Shown one piece after another: positions 9,654 through 18,841 of a DNA stretch of 18,841 nucleotides. A program made the translations under genes and the position numbers. How positions within the stretch are numbered: position 1 is the first letter of the stretch; each line of letters opens with the position of its first letter. This DNA is from Conoideocrella luteorostrata (taxonomy: Eukaryota; Ascomycota; Sordariomycetes; Hypocreales; Clavicipitaceae): positions 1-18,841 of the forward strand of contig JASWJB010000534.1 of the NCBI GenBank assembly GCA_032433595.1, read 5' to 3'. The notes under the pieces are model-generated. The model saw only the letters and a list, made by a program, of their open reading frames with translations, had not been told where the DNA came from and searched no databases.

Positions 9654-10193
9654 TGCTTTCCCCATGAGAGCAAAAAGCGTGAACTACTATTTAATTTGAC
9701 AGTGTTGAAACGCTATGTTTATGGAAATGCTAGAATGTTAATAGCCGCCTGCGCCATCAGTTGAGTCGTGTATTATGGTGCGAGGCTTCGGTAAACGGGT
9801 TACATGGAGGGAGGCAATAAGTTTTTGCCTGCCTTCAGGTACTGTCTGCGCTACCGTCATCGGTGCAGCTTAGGGCCTGGCACCAGCAGGCGTACAAAGA
9901 GTTATTGCCAGATACTGTACTTCACGTCTCGTTGGCTGATGGCCGATGAGAACGCGGGTTTTACTTAATCATGGTGGCGCAACTTTTACTTCATCGAGAA
10001 AACGAGGCTTAGAGCATCCTTAATTTAAAGGCGCAAAGCCGGAAAATGCATACCTTCTTTGGTTATACCCTGTCCGCCCCTGTTTTCGCAAAAACGCACG
10101 CAACTCCGCATTCTTTCATAATACCGAGGCGTAAAATGCCTGAAGGCCAGGTTTTGCATTCTGAACCTAATAAGGTTTCTTAAGTAAAGTATC

Positions 10194-10210
10194 TGCCTTA
10201 ACGTAAGGCA
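10194..10210. repeat. Short perfect inverted repeat (TGCCTTA-acg-TAAGGCA)
   Basis: Two 7-nt arms pair perfectly around a 3-nt loop. Just outside, GTAAA and TTTAC can extend the pairing imperfectly. It could be a protein-binding palindrome or the remnant of a small element. Confidence 0.5.
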
Positions 10211-10502
10211 TGATGTAATTTACAATATTTTTTACTCGAACGCTGACGCCCGACGGCTATGTTCGTGTCGGCCGTGAGGAAAGAAAAATTCGGAATCGCA
10301 ATCGGTATCGTTTAGACTCCACTTTTCCTCCGCTGAGCCACCCGAGCCGCTAAGAAACTGTCAGGTTATCACCAGTTTTGGGGGGTTTCAAGGGCAATCA
10401 GTTGGAGGCCTTCAAGTTTTTGGAAACAAGAAGGAATTATCGTAGCCTTTAAGAGCTTTTTCCACTTCCACGAATAATAATGGAGATACCGCTAATGAAG
10501 AT

Positions 10503-10510
10503 TATATATA
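10503..10510 (+). promoter_or_regulatory. TATA-like element
   Basis: TATATATA lies 143 nt before the ATG at 10653, a plausible distance given a leader of about 100 nt. A pyrimidine/A-rich leader follows. Confidence 0.4.
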
Positions 10511-10652
10511 GATCCTCGATACCCTCGATAAACTCTTGTTGTTCGCTGGGAGTTTAATCTTGTTCACCTAAACTACCAGCATTGGTCTCAATAACAATAG
10601 TCTCCCCATATCATTCATCTATAGACAGTATATTGTTCCTACGAAGCTCACC

Positions 10653-11533
10653 ATGTCAGCCCTAGCAGACGCTCAGTTGGCCATATACGCTATCCTCGCG
10701 ATTCCCACTCTCTTCATTTTGTACAGGCACGGCAAACCAGGTCTTCTCGGCTGGCTCTACCTATTCATCTTTTGTACCCTCCGGGTTGTCGGTGGTGCCA
10801 TGTCCATCAAAGGAGGCGGTGCAGCAAACGTGATTTCTAACATTGGACTGTCGCCTTTGCTCCTAGCAGCATCAGGTATTCTACATGAAGCGTGAGCAAA
10901 GAACCACTCCTCTTCCCCCAATGCTTCCTGAAATTTGGACAACAAGAAAACTGATTGGCTCCCGAAACATAGCCGCATGTATCTGAATGCCGATAAAGAC
11001 CCTAGAACTGGGTGGGTCTGCGTGCTTCTTTACAAATTACTTATCGTTGCTGGGCTTGGCCTCCTCGCAGCCGGTAGCTCCAGCCTTCAGGGACCGAACC
11101 CGACCCCAACATCCTTCACACTTGTCAGGACCGGTATAAGTATTTTGACAGCAGGTTGGGTGGTGTTGGCTGGCTGGGCTGCCTTGACAATCGGTCAGAG
11201 AGGTAGAGAACATGATGGCCATACTCGTCGCGCCGGGACAAAGGTTTGTCTAATACCCTGATGCTGTCTCTCTGCATGCTATCTTCTGTTTTTTCTTAAG
11301 GAAATAATAATAACAATAATTGTTTCTTATAGCTTACATGGGCCGTTCTGTTTGCACTCATCTTTATCGGCATCCGTGTCATTTACACACTCGTGGCACT
11401 CGTTACTGGCAGCTCCGCGGTGAATCCGTACACAGGATCGTTGGCTATACGGGTAGTTTTATCGTTCTTGCCGGAGTTGGTGGCTACATTGATACTTATT
11501 GGGACGGGATTTCTTACTAATGATGCGAGATAA
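10653..11533 (+). CDS. Seven-helix fungal integral membrane protein (DUF7702-like)
   Basis: The gene model has three exons: 10653-10891, 10973-11243 and 11333-11533, giving 711 nt and 236 aa. Intron 1 (81 nt, GTGAGC...CATAG, phase 2) rebuilds GILHEA-RMYLN. Intron 2 (89 nt, GTTTGT...TTATAG, phase 0) joins AGTK to LTWAVLFALIF. With these joins the protein has seven hydrophobic helices: about residues 9-25, 31-53, 61-80, 93-115, 128-153, 171-194 and 205-230. The short loops include GPNPTPTS between helices 4 and 5. There is no signal peptide. It resembles the fungal DUF7702 group of small polytopic proteins, which has no established function; the architecture is receptor-like, but I see no ligand or G-protein motif. 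It lies between the Zn2Cys6 gene and the paraoxonase-like gene on the same strand. Confidence 0.85.
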
Positions 11534-11550
11534 ATGCAATGAATTCTCCA

Positions 11551-11631
11551 TACTCCGTACAAGGCGATGTACATGAGAACAGGTTGTGGGGAGACGGTGT
11601 TTAGGATGGTGGCAGGGCAACTACTCCGTAC
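11551..11631. repeat. TACTCCGTAC dispersed motif, copies 4 and 5
   Basis: Exact decamers at 11551-11560 and 11622-11631, 71 nt apart and in the same orientation (opposite to copies 1-3). Confidence 0.7.
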
Positions 11632-11783
11632 AGATGGATGCCGATGTTGCTCTCTGCCGAACAACTTAAACGTGCCCCACAGCACGTGCACTATCGCTAC
11701 CCATGTACATTAACTGATGATTGCGGAGTGCTTACTCAACAAGAGAGTACGTCGTGTTCGGGATTGTACAATTCACAACATTT

Positions 11784-11868
11784 GTACTCCGTGCTCCGTA
11801 CCGAGTTCCGAGTATATAATATTGCATGCCTGTCCATTGGACCGATTGAGTACTCCGCAGGGAGTACT
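11784..11868. repeat. Tandem and inverted degenerate copies of the TACTCCGTAC motif
   Basis: At 11785-11801 two 9/10 copies overlap with a 7-nt period (TACTCCG-TGCTCCG-TAC). At 11849-11868 the arms AGTACTCC and GGAGTACT form a perfect 8-nt inverted repeat around GCAG. Confidence 0.65.
11813..11820 (+). promoter_or_regulatory. TATA-like element of the paraoxonase-like gene
   Basis: TATATAAT lies 193 nt before the ATG at 12006 and is flanked on both sides by motif copies. Confidence 0.35.
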
Positions 11869-12005
11869 TATCTAGCGTTTGCCCACTTGTTTCCACTAAA
11901 TCTCCTCTTTTCATCCAAGAGCTTGTCTGACTGTTGCTTGTTGGTCCTGCAAGCGAGCTGAACGTTGACGATTGTGCTGATTGATTGTTCGGCCGAGTTA
12001 AGAGG

Positions 12006-13420
12006 ATGACCAACTTACAATCATTCCTGGTTAGTGTGCAACAATGAGCTAGCATTAGTCTTAATCTTGCCCATGACAAAACGACGCGCAAAAAGTCATG
12101 TCGCTAACTTCAGCTATCACCTGACTCTAGCCGATGCTGGCAGTCGCCGCACTGTCTTCGCTACTATATTTTCGCAGCGAACCCATATATATGATATACA
12201 AGAATGCTCCTGGAAGACTGCCTCACATCAACACCTTTAAGAACTATGAAATTAAATTTGCAGATCGGGTGAGGAGCTGTGAGGACTCTCTCATCCTGGA
12301 AAGTCGTGGAGTGGCCATTATGGCATGCGATCCAGGACGCGAACGATGGAACACTGTTATGGTGAGTGTCCTTTTTTTCTTTATTCAATTTTTTTTTTCA
12401 CCCATTTCTATGTACACAGCCTTTAGACTCCCCCATATGTCAAGGATGCGGGCTGATTGTTAATTTAAATCATTACGTGGTATAAAGGGTGTCTTTCTTG
12501 AGCCAAGTATCAACGCTGGTTTGTACATCTATGACTACAAAGACGCTGCTAAACCAGACGCCGAAGTCCTCAAAGAAATTGAGATAGTCAATTTCCCTGG
12601 CAAATCGGACTTCCACACCCTCGGCATGGCATACGATGAAGCAACGTCGACCCTCTTTGCCGTCAACCACGCCAGAGCTGGTTCACGTATCGAGAGGTTC
12701 ACTCTCGACGTGGACAGGCTTGTGGCAACGCACACGGGTACAATCCAGCACCCGCTCCTCCATGCGCCTAATTCCATAGCTATAATCAATAGCAAGGAGC
12801 TGTACATTACGAACGATCACTACTTCCTGGCCAGGACTTCGAAGCTCTTGGCCAGGATGGAGACTTTCCTTGCGCCTGCGCTTGCGAGCGTTGTACACGT
12901 GAAGCTGCGCGACGGGCCCACGGTTGCCGGCGTAGAATCAGTCAACGTCGTTGCACGAGCTGCCTTTGCCAATGGCATCGAGTTTCTCAACAGTACAACC
13001 CTCGCAGTGGCCTCGACGACCCGAAACGTGATATACCTGTATGAATCGCACAAGAATGGATCCCTCAGCCTCAAATCATCAATTCAGGTGCCTTTCCTGC
13101 CGGATAATTTATCAGTACACGGCGGGAAGCTCTTCATTGCAGGGCATCCGCATTTTACCTCCCTAGCCAAGTTTACACAGACAAGACATGTTTGCAACGA
13201 TCCGGAGGAGCTAGGGAAGGCTAGTGCAGACTTGAAAGAGTACTGCCAGACCGGGGTGGCGACTTCGTGGGTTTCAGAGTGGACCGAAAAGGGAGGACTG
13301 AAGAGTCTGTATGCTGGAACTGAGTATCCCACTAGTTGCACGGCGGCTAAGGATACAGCCCGGGGCGTGGGAATCGTGTCAGGACTGTATGCCAAAGGGA
13401 TTCTTGTTTGGAGAGACTGA
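12006..13420 (+). CDS. Paraoxonase/arylesterase-family six-bladed propeller protein
   Basis: The gene model has three exons: 12006-12029 (24 nt), 12131-12361 and 12488-13420, giving 1188 nt and 395 aa. Intron 1 (101 nt, GTTAGT...CTCTAG, branch CTAAC) supplies MTNLQSFL before PMLAVAALSSLLYF. Without it, a TAG lies two codons before the next ATG (12134). Intron 2 is 126 nt (GTGAGT...AAAG). The N-terminal hydrophobic segment (about 9-22) suggests a signal anchor or uncleaved signal, as in PON proteins. Compared with human PON1, I see the calcium ligands E59 and D60 (CEDS), N180, N247 (ANGIE), D291 and N292 (PDNLS), and His at the catalytic positions, H128 (DFHTLGM) and H146 (VNHA). NDHYF and GHP are also conserved. 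The Asp normally after N180 is Ser. Family enzymes hydrolyse lactones and aryl esters; the substrate here is unknown. Confidence 0.85.
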
Positions 13421-15322
13421 GGGCTGATGGACTGAAGGGAATGAACATGTCGGTTCAGACGACTCAGAAAGGTATGACTTGTCAGGAGGAATCGCGGGAG
13501 AGGCAGTACCTGTGGATTTGAGCAAGAGTGCTATGTCGTGCAGAATATAATAATACAACATCAAACGGGCTATAACTATATCCTGTGCCATTCCATTCAC
13601 TCCTGAAGTTCTGCTACTAATGCTTACTTAATTTCCGACATGTATATGAGCACTTTCAACAAGGAAGGATATCGCTGGTGACGGGGAATGGCATGGGACT
13701 TTGACCGAAATGCACATTATAGCTGCTCCGGTGCCTATTACGGTCGAACTGATGTCTTGAGGCACTGCTCTACAGGGAGTTCCCGAACGGAGTGTCTAAA
13801 CCATTTGGTCTTAGTATTTGGAAGGTCCCTGCAAGCCAAATTAGGTCTTGGCCTATTTTCCACTATTGAATTAAAGTTGCGTTGCTGGCGGTGGGCAAAG
13901 CACCGGTGGGATTGCCTCCAGTAGGCCTGGCACAAGCGAAGCAGGCAGCAGGGGTAATGAGAGAGCCGTCAGAGCCGTAAGGGCCCAGCCCCCATCTGAC
14001 GTATCTGCCGTCATCGAGCCTTAGAGATAGATCATCTCATTTCCCCTCAACTTCTTCCCATGTGCTGTCTCATGGCTCATGACACATTGTGTGTATTGAC
14101 TCGGGATCGTTTGTATTGCTGGTACTGTCCCAAGGGCAAAGATGTGTCACAAAATTCGGCAAAAGACGAAGAAGGTCCCCGTCAATAGCGTGGATAATGC
14201 ATTTTATAGGACCTGTGACACCCCGTAACCCTCAGCTTGTGTTGTGATGTCCTGTTGTGCTGTATACGGCGCCGCGGCGGATGCCTTCTGTGCCAGCACG
14301 TATAAAATGTTGCTGCGATCATAAGCCTTTGAGTAGGGTGCGGTTCCTCCGACGCTGATAACTGGGCTGATATGCCTGGTCTGCGTGGCATTATGTGGCC
14401 TCGTGTAGTCTCTGGGTCCGTAAACACACGACTATCCAACGTTTAAGGTCGAAGTCCGCAATTGCTACCATGCCACAAGACTCAGTAAAATGTGAAGCTC
14501 CACACCGATAGCATGTTTAATAAATTTTACACAGCCTGTGGCAGGATGCGAATGGTATAGGTGATGTCTCTGACTTTTGATTATGAGAGAAGCGCGAGAT
14601 TCTGAGTGCGGTAGAATCAATGAAAAGAGGCTTTTCTTTTTTTGTCCCTCATGGACTTATCTTAACATAAAAAAAACGCATTAGATGTCGGCTATACCCT
14701 GCATTAGATCATTGACCAAAATTCAGTAATTTGTGGATTTGCGTTGTATGGCAACAGGCGGCGTCGTCAGTAGAGCCGCGGAATGAACAACAATAATAAC
14801 AGCAACAATGAACAAGAAGGTTCGTGCTTGCCCTTGTGACTGTGTTCGGGGCAACTTGCAAATGTAACTCACTGCATGAAGAGAGAGGCCACTTTTCGTG
14901 CGTAGTTATGACTTTTGAGTAAAGCTGAGTGTGGCAATGCCGGCCTCATGTTCGCGACGGCGAGCATCGTCATTCAACCTCCATCGCGGCCACAACTCAG
15001 GTATCAACTGTATACAAGCACTACATGGAATTTTTCTCTAATACTTATTAACAATAAATGCGATCTCTTGATGTGTTTTTAAGATCCTGCGGGAGATCTT
15101 GTGCAACTAATAATGGGTTATTCGGTTAATTTGTTCTTTGACGGTAGTTCTGTCGTTGTCTGATCGCTTTTGGTTTGGGTTTTTGGACTCCTCTTCTCCA
15201 GATTGACGAGAACGACCCGGCTCACATCAGACTAAGATGCCAGAGGCAATACCATGACATCTCACAAATATGCCCCATATACGCTCCAAAACAAAATATT
15301 GTTCATACCTTGCCCTTTCCTT
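13421..15322. other. Gene-poor intergenic region
   Basis: About 1.9 kb in which both neighbouring genes end (convergent). The open frames present are short and lack domains. I noted only simple features: a small direct repeat AGAGCCGTC/AGAGCCGTA near 13963-13980, T-rich and A-rich runs near 14635-14680, and a CAA/TAA-rich stretch near 14787-14815. I see no RNA gene or mobile element. Confidence 0.5.
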
Positions 15323-16114
15323 CTACAGCAGCCACAACCTCTTCCCAGAACAAAACATTCCGTCCAAAGGAGGAGCGTCAAACTGAGGGATTGGTTCCTC
15401 CACAAAGCCATCCTTCAACAACCTGACCCTCTCCCTCGAGAGTTTCATAGTCTCGACCAGGCTCATGAACCGGGCATCAATAGACTCCTTGATCCAATTC
15501 TCGAAATTCGGCACGCCGTCGATGATAAGACGGCACCAGCACTTCTCAACATAGTTCAGGGTATATCGACCTTCGCCAGATTCATGGCATCTTATAACGC
15601 CCTCCCAGTAATGTCTCATTCTTTCTCTCTCCATCTTACGTGCCATGAAATACACGTGTGCATCGCCATTCATCCCATGGTCATCTAAGAGCTCTCTCCA
15701 GACGCTGTTGTCCTGATTGTCGAAGTATGCTTCAACGGAGTTTCTCTCAATGCCGTTAACGAGGAAGGCTTTGAAGTCCATCCCAAATGTCTCGTCAGTA
15801 GGCCGGAGGATCGGACCAGTATTTCTGCGGGACAGCCACTCCTGCCAGATGCGAGAGGCAGTATCGTAGTCGTAGCCCACGTATAGAACCGTGGCGTGGG
15901 AGATGAGATGCACCGGGATACTTCGGAAGAAACAGCTTTGGAGGCCGGCCCTGACGTTATTTACATGCACGAAGGGAAGCTGACGGCCGTCCGACTCCGT
16001 GTCCGGCATAAATAGAAGACGATGGTGGACCTTGCGGAAGCCGTTTGGGGTGGGCTTGGTGATGAGGCCGACCTGGAGGAGATGGTCTTCGTCTTCTGGT
16101 ACTATGAGGGACAT
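15323..16114 (-). CDS. Hypothetical protein, 263 aa, family not recognised
   Basis: This is a single long open frame from ATG at 16114 (MSLIVPEDEDH) to TAG at 15323. The frame extends a little further upstream but without another ATG. Codon use is coding-like. The protein appears soluble: no signal peptide or membrane helix, a mixed alpha/beta N-terminal half (FRKVHHRLLFMP, HVNNVRAGLQS, TVLYVGYDYDTASRIWQEWL), and a charged helical C-terminal half (ARKMERERMRHYWEGVIRCH, then ENWIKESIDARFMSLVETMK). I recognise no domain or catalytic motif. It stands alone in a gene-poor stretch, so it may be a lineage-restricted gene. Confidence 0.65.
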   Translation of the reverse strand: MSLIVPEDEDHLLQVGLITKPTPNGFRKVHHRLLFMPDTESDGRQLPFVHVNNVRAGLQSCFFRSIPVHLISHATVLYVGYDYDTASRIWQEWLSRRNTGPILRPTDETFGMDFKAFLVNGIERNSVEAYFDNQDNSVWRELLDDHGMNGDAHVYFMARKMERERMRHYWEGVIRCHESGEGRYTLNYVEKCWCRLIIDGVPNFENWIKESIDARFMSLVETMKLSRERVRLLKDGFVEEPIPQFDAPPLDGMFCSGKRLWLL

Positions 16115-16821
16115 AATGGTACATTGGTTACGATACGGCTGAACAGTTATAATATTCAATACTGGATGTCATCAACTGTTCACAAAAACAAGACGGAACA
16201 GAGTGAGCACGGCCAGCTCTAATAGTCTTAAGTCCTGTAGCAATAAAAGGCTCACCTATTTCTTTTAAGTTGAAGACATCTTCACTGAAATCAAATTTTA
16301 CTTGAGAGGCACTGTTAATGTCCCGACAATTACACTTCTAGACAGGCCGCCAGTTCGCACTCCAGGATTCCGTATCCATATGCACGACGCAAGGCTTATA
16401 ATATTGGCTATTGACGCATATAGAACGATCGCCTGTTCCTTTTTTTAACGTATTATCCGATGTCTTAGACCGGAAATCTGGTAAGACAATTGTTGCCCGA
16501 ACCGGGAAGCATCCGCATAATGAACTACCTAGTAGTGACTGCACTGATACTACGCCGCAAAAAGTAGCCCACTGTCTGTGTAACATTATCGCATGCGGTG
16601 CGACTTGGGGATTCAAGAAAATAAAACAAAGAGAGAATGAAAAGAAAATAGGGGGAGCAACAACCGGGAGGAAACATTGAACCTCGGGACCGAAGGCGAA
16701 TCATGCTTGGAGCAAGGAGCGTCCCGAATTGCGCGCTTATGCACATTTCGTTCAACACGATTCTTAAAATTCCCACGAATCGCATTGGTAAGGACCACCA
16801 TCCAAATAATTAATAATTCTG
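16115..16821. other. Intergenic region upstream of the 263-aa gene
   Basis: About 0.7 kb. The short ORFs on both strands (such as 16411-16680 +) have no recognisable domain. The promoter of the 263-aa gene should lie at the left end. Nothing else is supported. Confidence 0.45.
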
Positions 16822-17640
16822 CTAGATCCCGCCGAGATCGGCTGTAGCATCTTCGTCTTCCCAGACATAAGCTCCATCTGTCGCGATTCTGTCTCCCAGT
16901 CCAGTTTCGGCGGGAAAAGACCCAACAATCTAGTTCACGGCGTTGACAAGCTATTCAGCCAGATGAATCGTGGTTCTGGAGGCATTCCCATTGCTACACA
17001 TGCTTCTCATCTCAATATTGCTACTATTAAAGGCGAAAGGGAAACGCGTCGACTAAATCGATCGTGCTCTACAGAGACGTCGGGTTTTAATTCATGAATT
17101 CGCATGTAGCCAATTAAAAATGACCGCAGCTTGGAAACTCTGAGTCACCAACTATTCCCATTGTTACCGATACGGAAACAGTTTGCCTAAAGAAATCCTC
17201 GGCCTTCATACAGAGCCTTCTGGTAATATGCTGAGATGACCATGACACTTCCAGGAAGAATCTAGACACTGTGGTCTGACCCATGCTTGGCGATGTCCTG
17301 CACATTGGGGTTCAGGTCGCTTTGAAGCATCGCCTGGAACATGAGGCCATAGACCTCCTTGGTTTGGGCGCTATTTTCGTAGCATGGGAATAGTACCGTG
17401 GTAGATTTATTGCATTGCCCAGTTCTGTATCGCTTTATCTTGAATTTTCACTCGACGGGAAAATCGCTGCGGCAAAAGCTGCTACATTTAATTAAGCTGG
17501 AGCTCTGGATCAAATATGGATTCCTCAATTCGTTGTTTAGCATGGATAAGGGTTGGCATCCAGAATGTCGTGGCCGCGGCATTTGGACGATCCCGTTGTC
17601 TCGGTATTCATCGCGGTAGTGCCAGTATCAGTCGGACCGT
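16822..17640 (-). pseudogene. Probable decayed protein gene with nonsense and frameshift lesions
   Basis: On the minus strand, protein-like reading frames follow one another but are repeatedly broken. From about 17640, one frame gives short WHYRDEYRDNGIVQ-like sequence. Another gives TTFWMPTLIHAKQRIEESI and then QLLPQRFSRRVKIQDKAIQ, interrupted by TAA (17490) and TAG. From about 17447 a third frame gives TKEVYGLMFQAMLQSDLNPN, then TAG (17264), GSVMVISAYYQKALYEGRGF, then TAG (17189). Near the end, GLGDRIATDGAYVWEDEDAT is preceded by TAGs at 16953 and 16932. Codon choice is coding-like. Most internal stops are TAA or TAG and could come from CAA/CAG by a single C-to-T change. I do not recognise the family. 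The whole reading is visual, and some fragments may be chance. Confidence 0.4.
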
Positions 17641-18841
17641 ATACAACAACCTACAACAGGTACAGTGTGAACAGATGAGGGAGAGAGACAATATCTGGGG
17701 GTGGATTTAGGAGGTGTGAAGGTATCCGGCCGAGGTCCGAAGACCGGTCGATACAGTTGACACGGTTGATTCCGATAGACATTCTTAGTCGCTGGAAATG
17801 AGGCCTTGCAAGCTGACATCGATGCTTGTTGATGGTTTTGAATGGTTTGAACGACATGCACAACTCCAGCGATTCGCATCCGGCGCTGTCGTCAAGAACT
17901 ATTCAATTGTCAACCCGTTCATGCAATGCACATAATTGTTTTCTACGGACCACCAAGCCAGCACTTAGACGATGGCAAGCACCGGGATGCATGATCCCCA
18001 AGTCCATTGTAAACCACGGACGGTGAGAAACACATTGCTAAGCCGGTTTTGTGCACACGTCATCAAGATGGCAGACGCCTTACTCCGTACCTTAAAGTTA
18101 GATGGTTTGGATATGATCACCAATCTGAAACACCGGAGCTGGAACCGAAAGACATGCTGCGATATGAGCTGGACAGCCCAGTTCTTTAGCCGACAATTTG
18201 GCTGTGATCTCTCTATATGCGACATTATGGCGTGAGACATCAATCACTTTTGATCCACATTCAAAACGACAAGTCTTGCAGGGTGAGCCTCCCCGTGCAC
18301 CGCCAGCGTGCAAATATAGCATGACCGTTCAAGTCTATATATGTTTGTAAAGGCTCTTTATTGTTCGTGGCGGAAATATGAGTCATTTTGTCACCTTTCA
18401 GATATTCTATGAAAAACATACTGATGTGAAGTCTTGGCGTAATCTGGTGGTTGAGGTAAATCCCCCTTCTCCAAAACGAGATTTTCTACGGCATGCGGCA
18501 TAATCTTGTTATCATTCATCATCATGATCCCCTATTGTCTAATCGTACGATTGATGACCGCTTTCCTTGAATATTCCACAGGAACCATTGCTGCTACCCA
18601 TTATCGCTTGCACATTTTCGCACTCTTACCATTACATCTTCAAGCCTTAGTTAACGCAAAGACTCTTATTTAGTGACTGTACCTTACACCCGACTTGCGC
18701 AAAATCATCCATTTATTCTTCATTCCAATCATGAATGACTTTAACCGAATGGGAACTAACCTAAAATTGACACAACATTGCTGAAGTATCTGTAGGATCT
18801 TGTCGTGGATTAACCTGCTTCCTCATCAGACTCATAGTCAT
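17641..18841. other. Right-end region without a supportable gene
   Basis: About 1.2 kb. The longest open frames (17972-18235 + and 17965-18243 -) overlap each other and show no domain. One exact TACTCCGTAC copy lies at 18081-18090. No RNA gene or repeat structure was otherwise seen. Confidence 0.45.
18081..18090. repeat. TACTCCGTAC dispersed motif, copy 6
   Basis: Exact decamer, isolated about 6.2 kb from the nearest other copy. Confidence 0.65.

Larger units (their letters stand above)
9654..10652. other. Intergenic region upstream of the seven-helix protein gene
   Basis: About 1 kb with no supportable ORF. It holds a short perfect hairpin (10194-10210), an imperfect palindromic stretch around 10135-10160, and a TATA-like sequence at 10503-10510. 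No motif copies of the TACTCCGTAC type are here. Confidence 0.5.
11534..12005. promoter_or_regulatory. Promoter region of the paraoxonase-like gene with a motif cluster
   Basis: This 472-bp spacer contains the densest set of TACTCCGTAC-type motifs: exact copies at 11551-11560 and 11622-11631, a degenerate tandem at 11784-11801, and an inverted pair at 11849-11868. A TATA-like TATATAAT lies at 11813-11820, between the last two. Confidence 0.55.

Noticed and set aside
7196..13420. Secondary-metabolite gene cluster
   Set aside because: There is a regulator but no backbone enzyme (polyketide synthase, peptide synthetase, terpene cyclase) in the window.
9869..13950. Similar GGCCTGGCACCAGC / GGCCTGGCACAAGC strings as element ends
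   Set aside because: The similarity is only about 14 nt, in the same orientation, with no paired inverted ends or target-site duplications visible.
16157..16159. Upstream start of the 263-aa gene at 16159
   Set aside because: The codon is TTG; the first ATG is at 16114.
16810..17097. Plus-strand open frame of 96 codons (LLDPAEIGCSIF...)
   Set aside because: It reads smoothly but has only a late ATG, and is antisense to the better protein-like minus-strand frames. It may be their shadow; strand choice remains uncertain.
17972..18235. 87-codon plus-strand ORF overlapping a 92-codon minus-strand ORF
   Set aside because: The two overlap, neither has domain features, and the first contains the dispersed decamer.

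Overview
The window looks like nuclear DNA from a filamentous ascomycete, most likely Eurotiomycetes (Aspergillus/Penicillium-like). The reasons are short GT-AG introns (about 60-230 nt) with CTRAY-type branch sites, a Zn(II)2Cys6 regulator, a LysM membrane protein, a fungal seven-helix membrane protein, a fungal paraoxonase-like protein, and the decamer TACTCCGTAC/GTACGGAGTA scattered between genes. The class is inferred from these traits, not proven. Six genes are well supported. There is also one unknown single-exon gene and one probable decayed gene. No tRNA, rRNA, CRISPR array or intact transposon was seen.

Left part (1-4992), housekeeping. Bases 1-95 read as the 3' end of an intron. Bases 96-788 (+) are the last exon of a TAPT1/Emp65-family ER membrane protein whose 5' part lies outside the window. 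It converges on a full karyopherin of the Kap123/importin-4 type (4992-1323, -) with three exons (46, 2317 and 883 coding nt; 1081 aa), which imports ribosomal proteins and histones in yeast.

Middle part (4993-13420), accessory. After a 2.2 kb gene-poor stretch comes a single-exon, membrane-anchored LysM protein (7708-7196, -). It shares a 637-bp divergent promoter with a Zn2Cys6 transcription factor (8346-9653, +). The six zinc-binding cysteines of that factor appear only after two introns around a 24-nt micro-exon are removed. Downstream on the same strand are a three-exon seven-helix membrane protein (10653-11533, DUF7702-like) and a three-exon paraoxonase-like protein (12006-13420) with a 24-nt first coding exon. 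Clusters of the TACTCCGTAC motif lie in the spacers before these genes. LysM sensing, a regulator, a membrane protein and a lactonase/esterase could form one responsive neighbourhood, but only their adjacency supports this.

Right part (13421-18841), gene-poor. It holds one 263-aa unknown ORF (16114-15323, -). At about 17640-16822 (-) there is a stretch of protein-like reading frame broken by frameshifts and by TAA/TAG stops that could each come from CAA/CAG by one C-to-T change. This suggests an old gene copy, possibly inactivated by RIP-like mutation. The rest shows no supportable gene.
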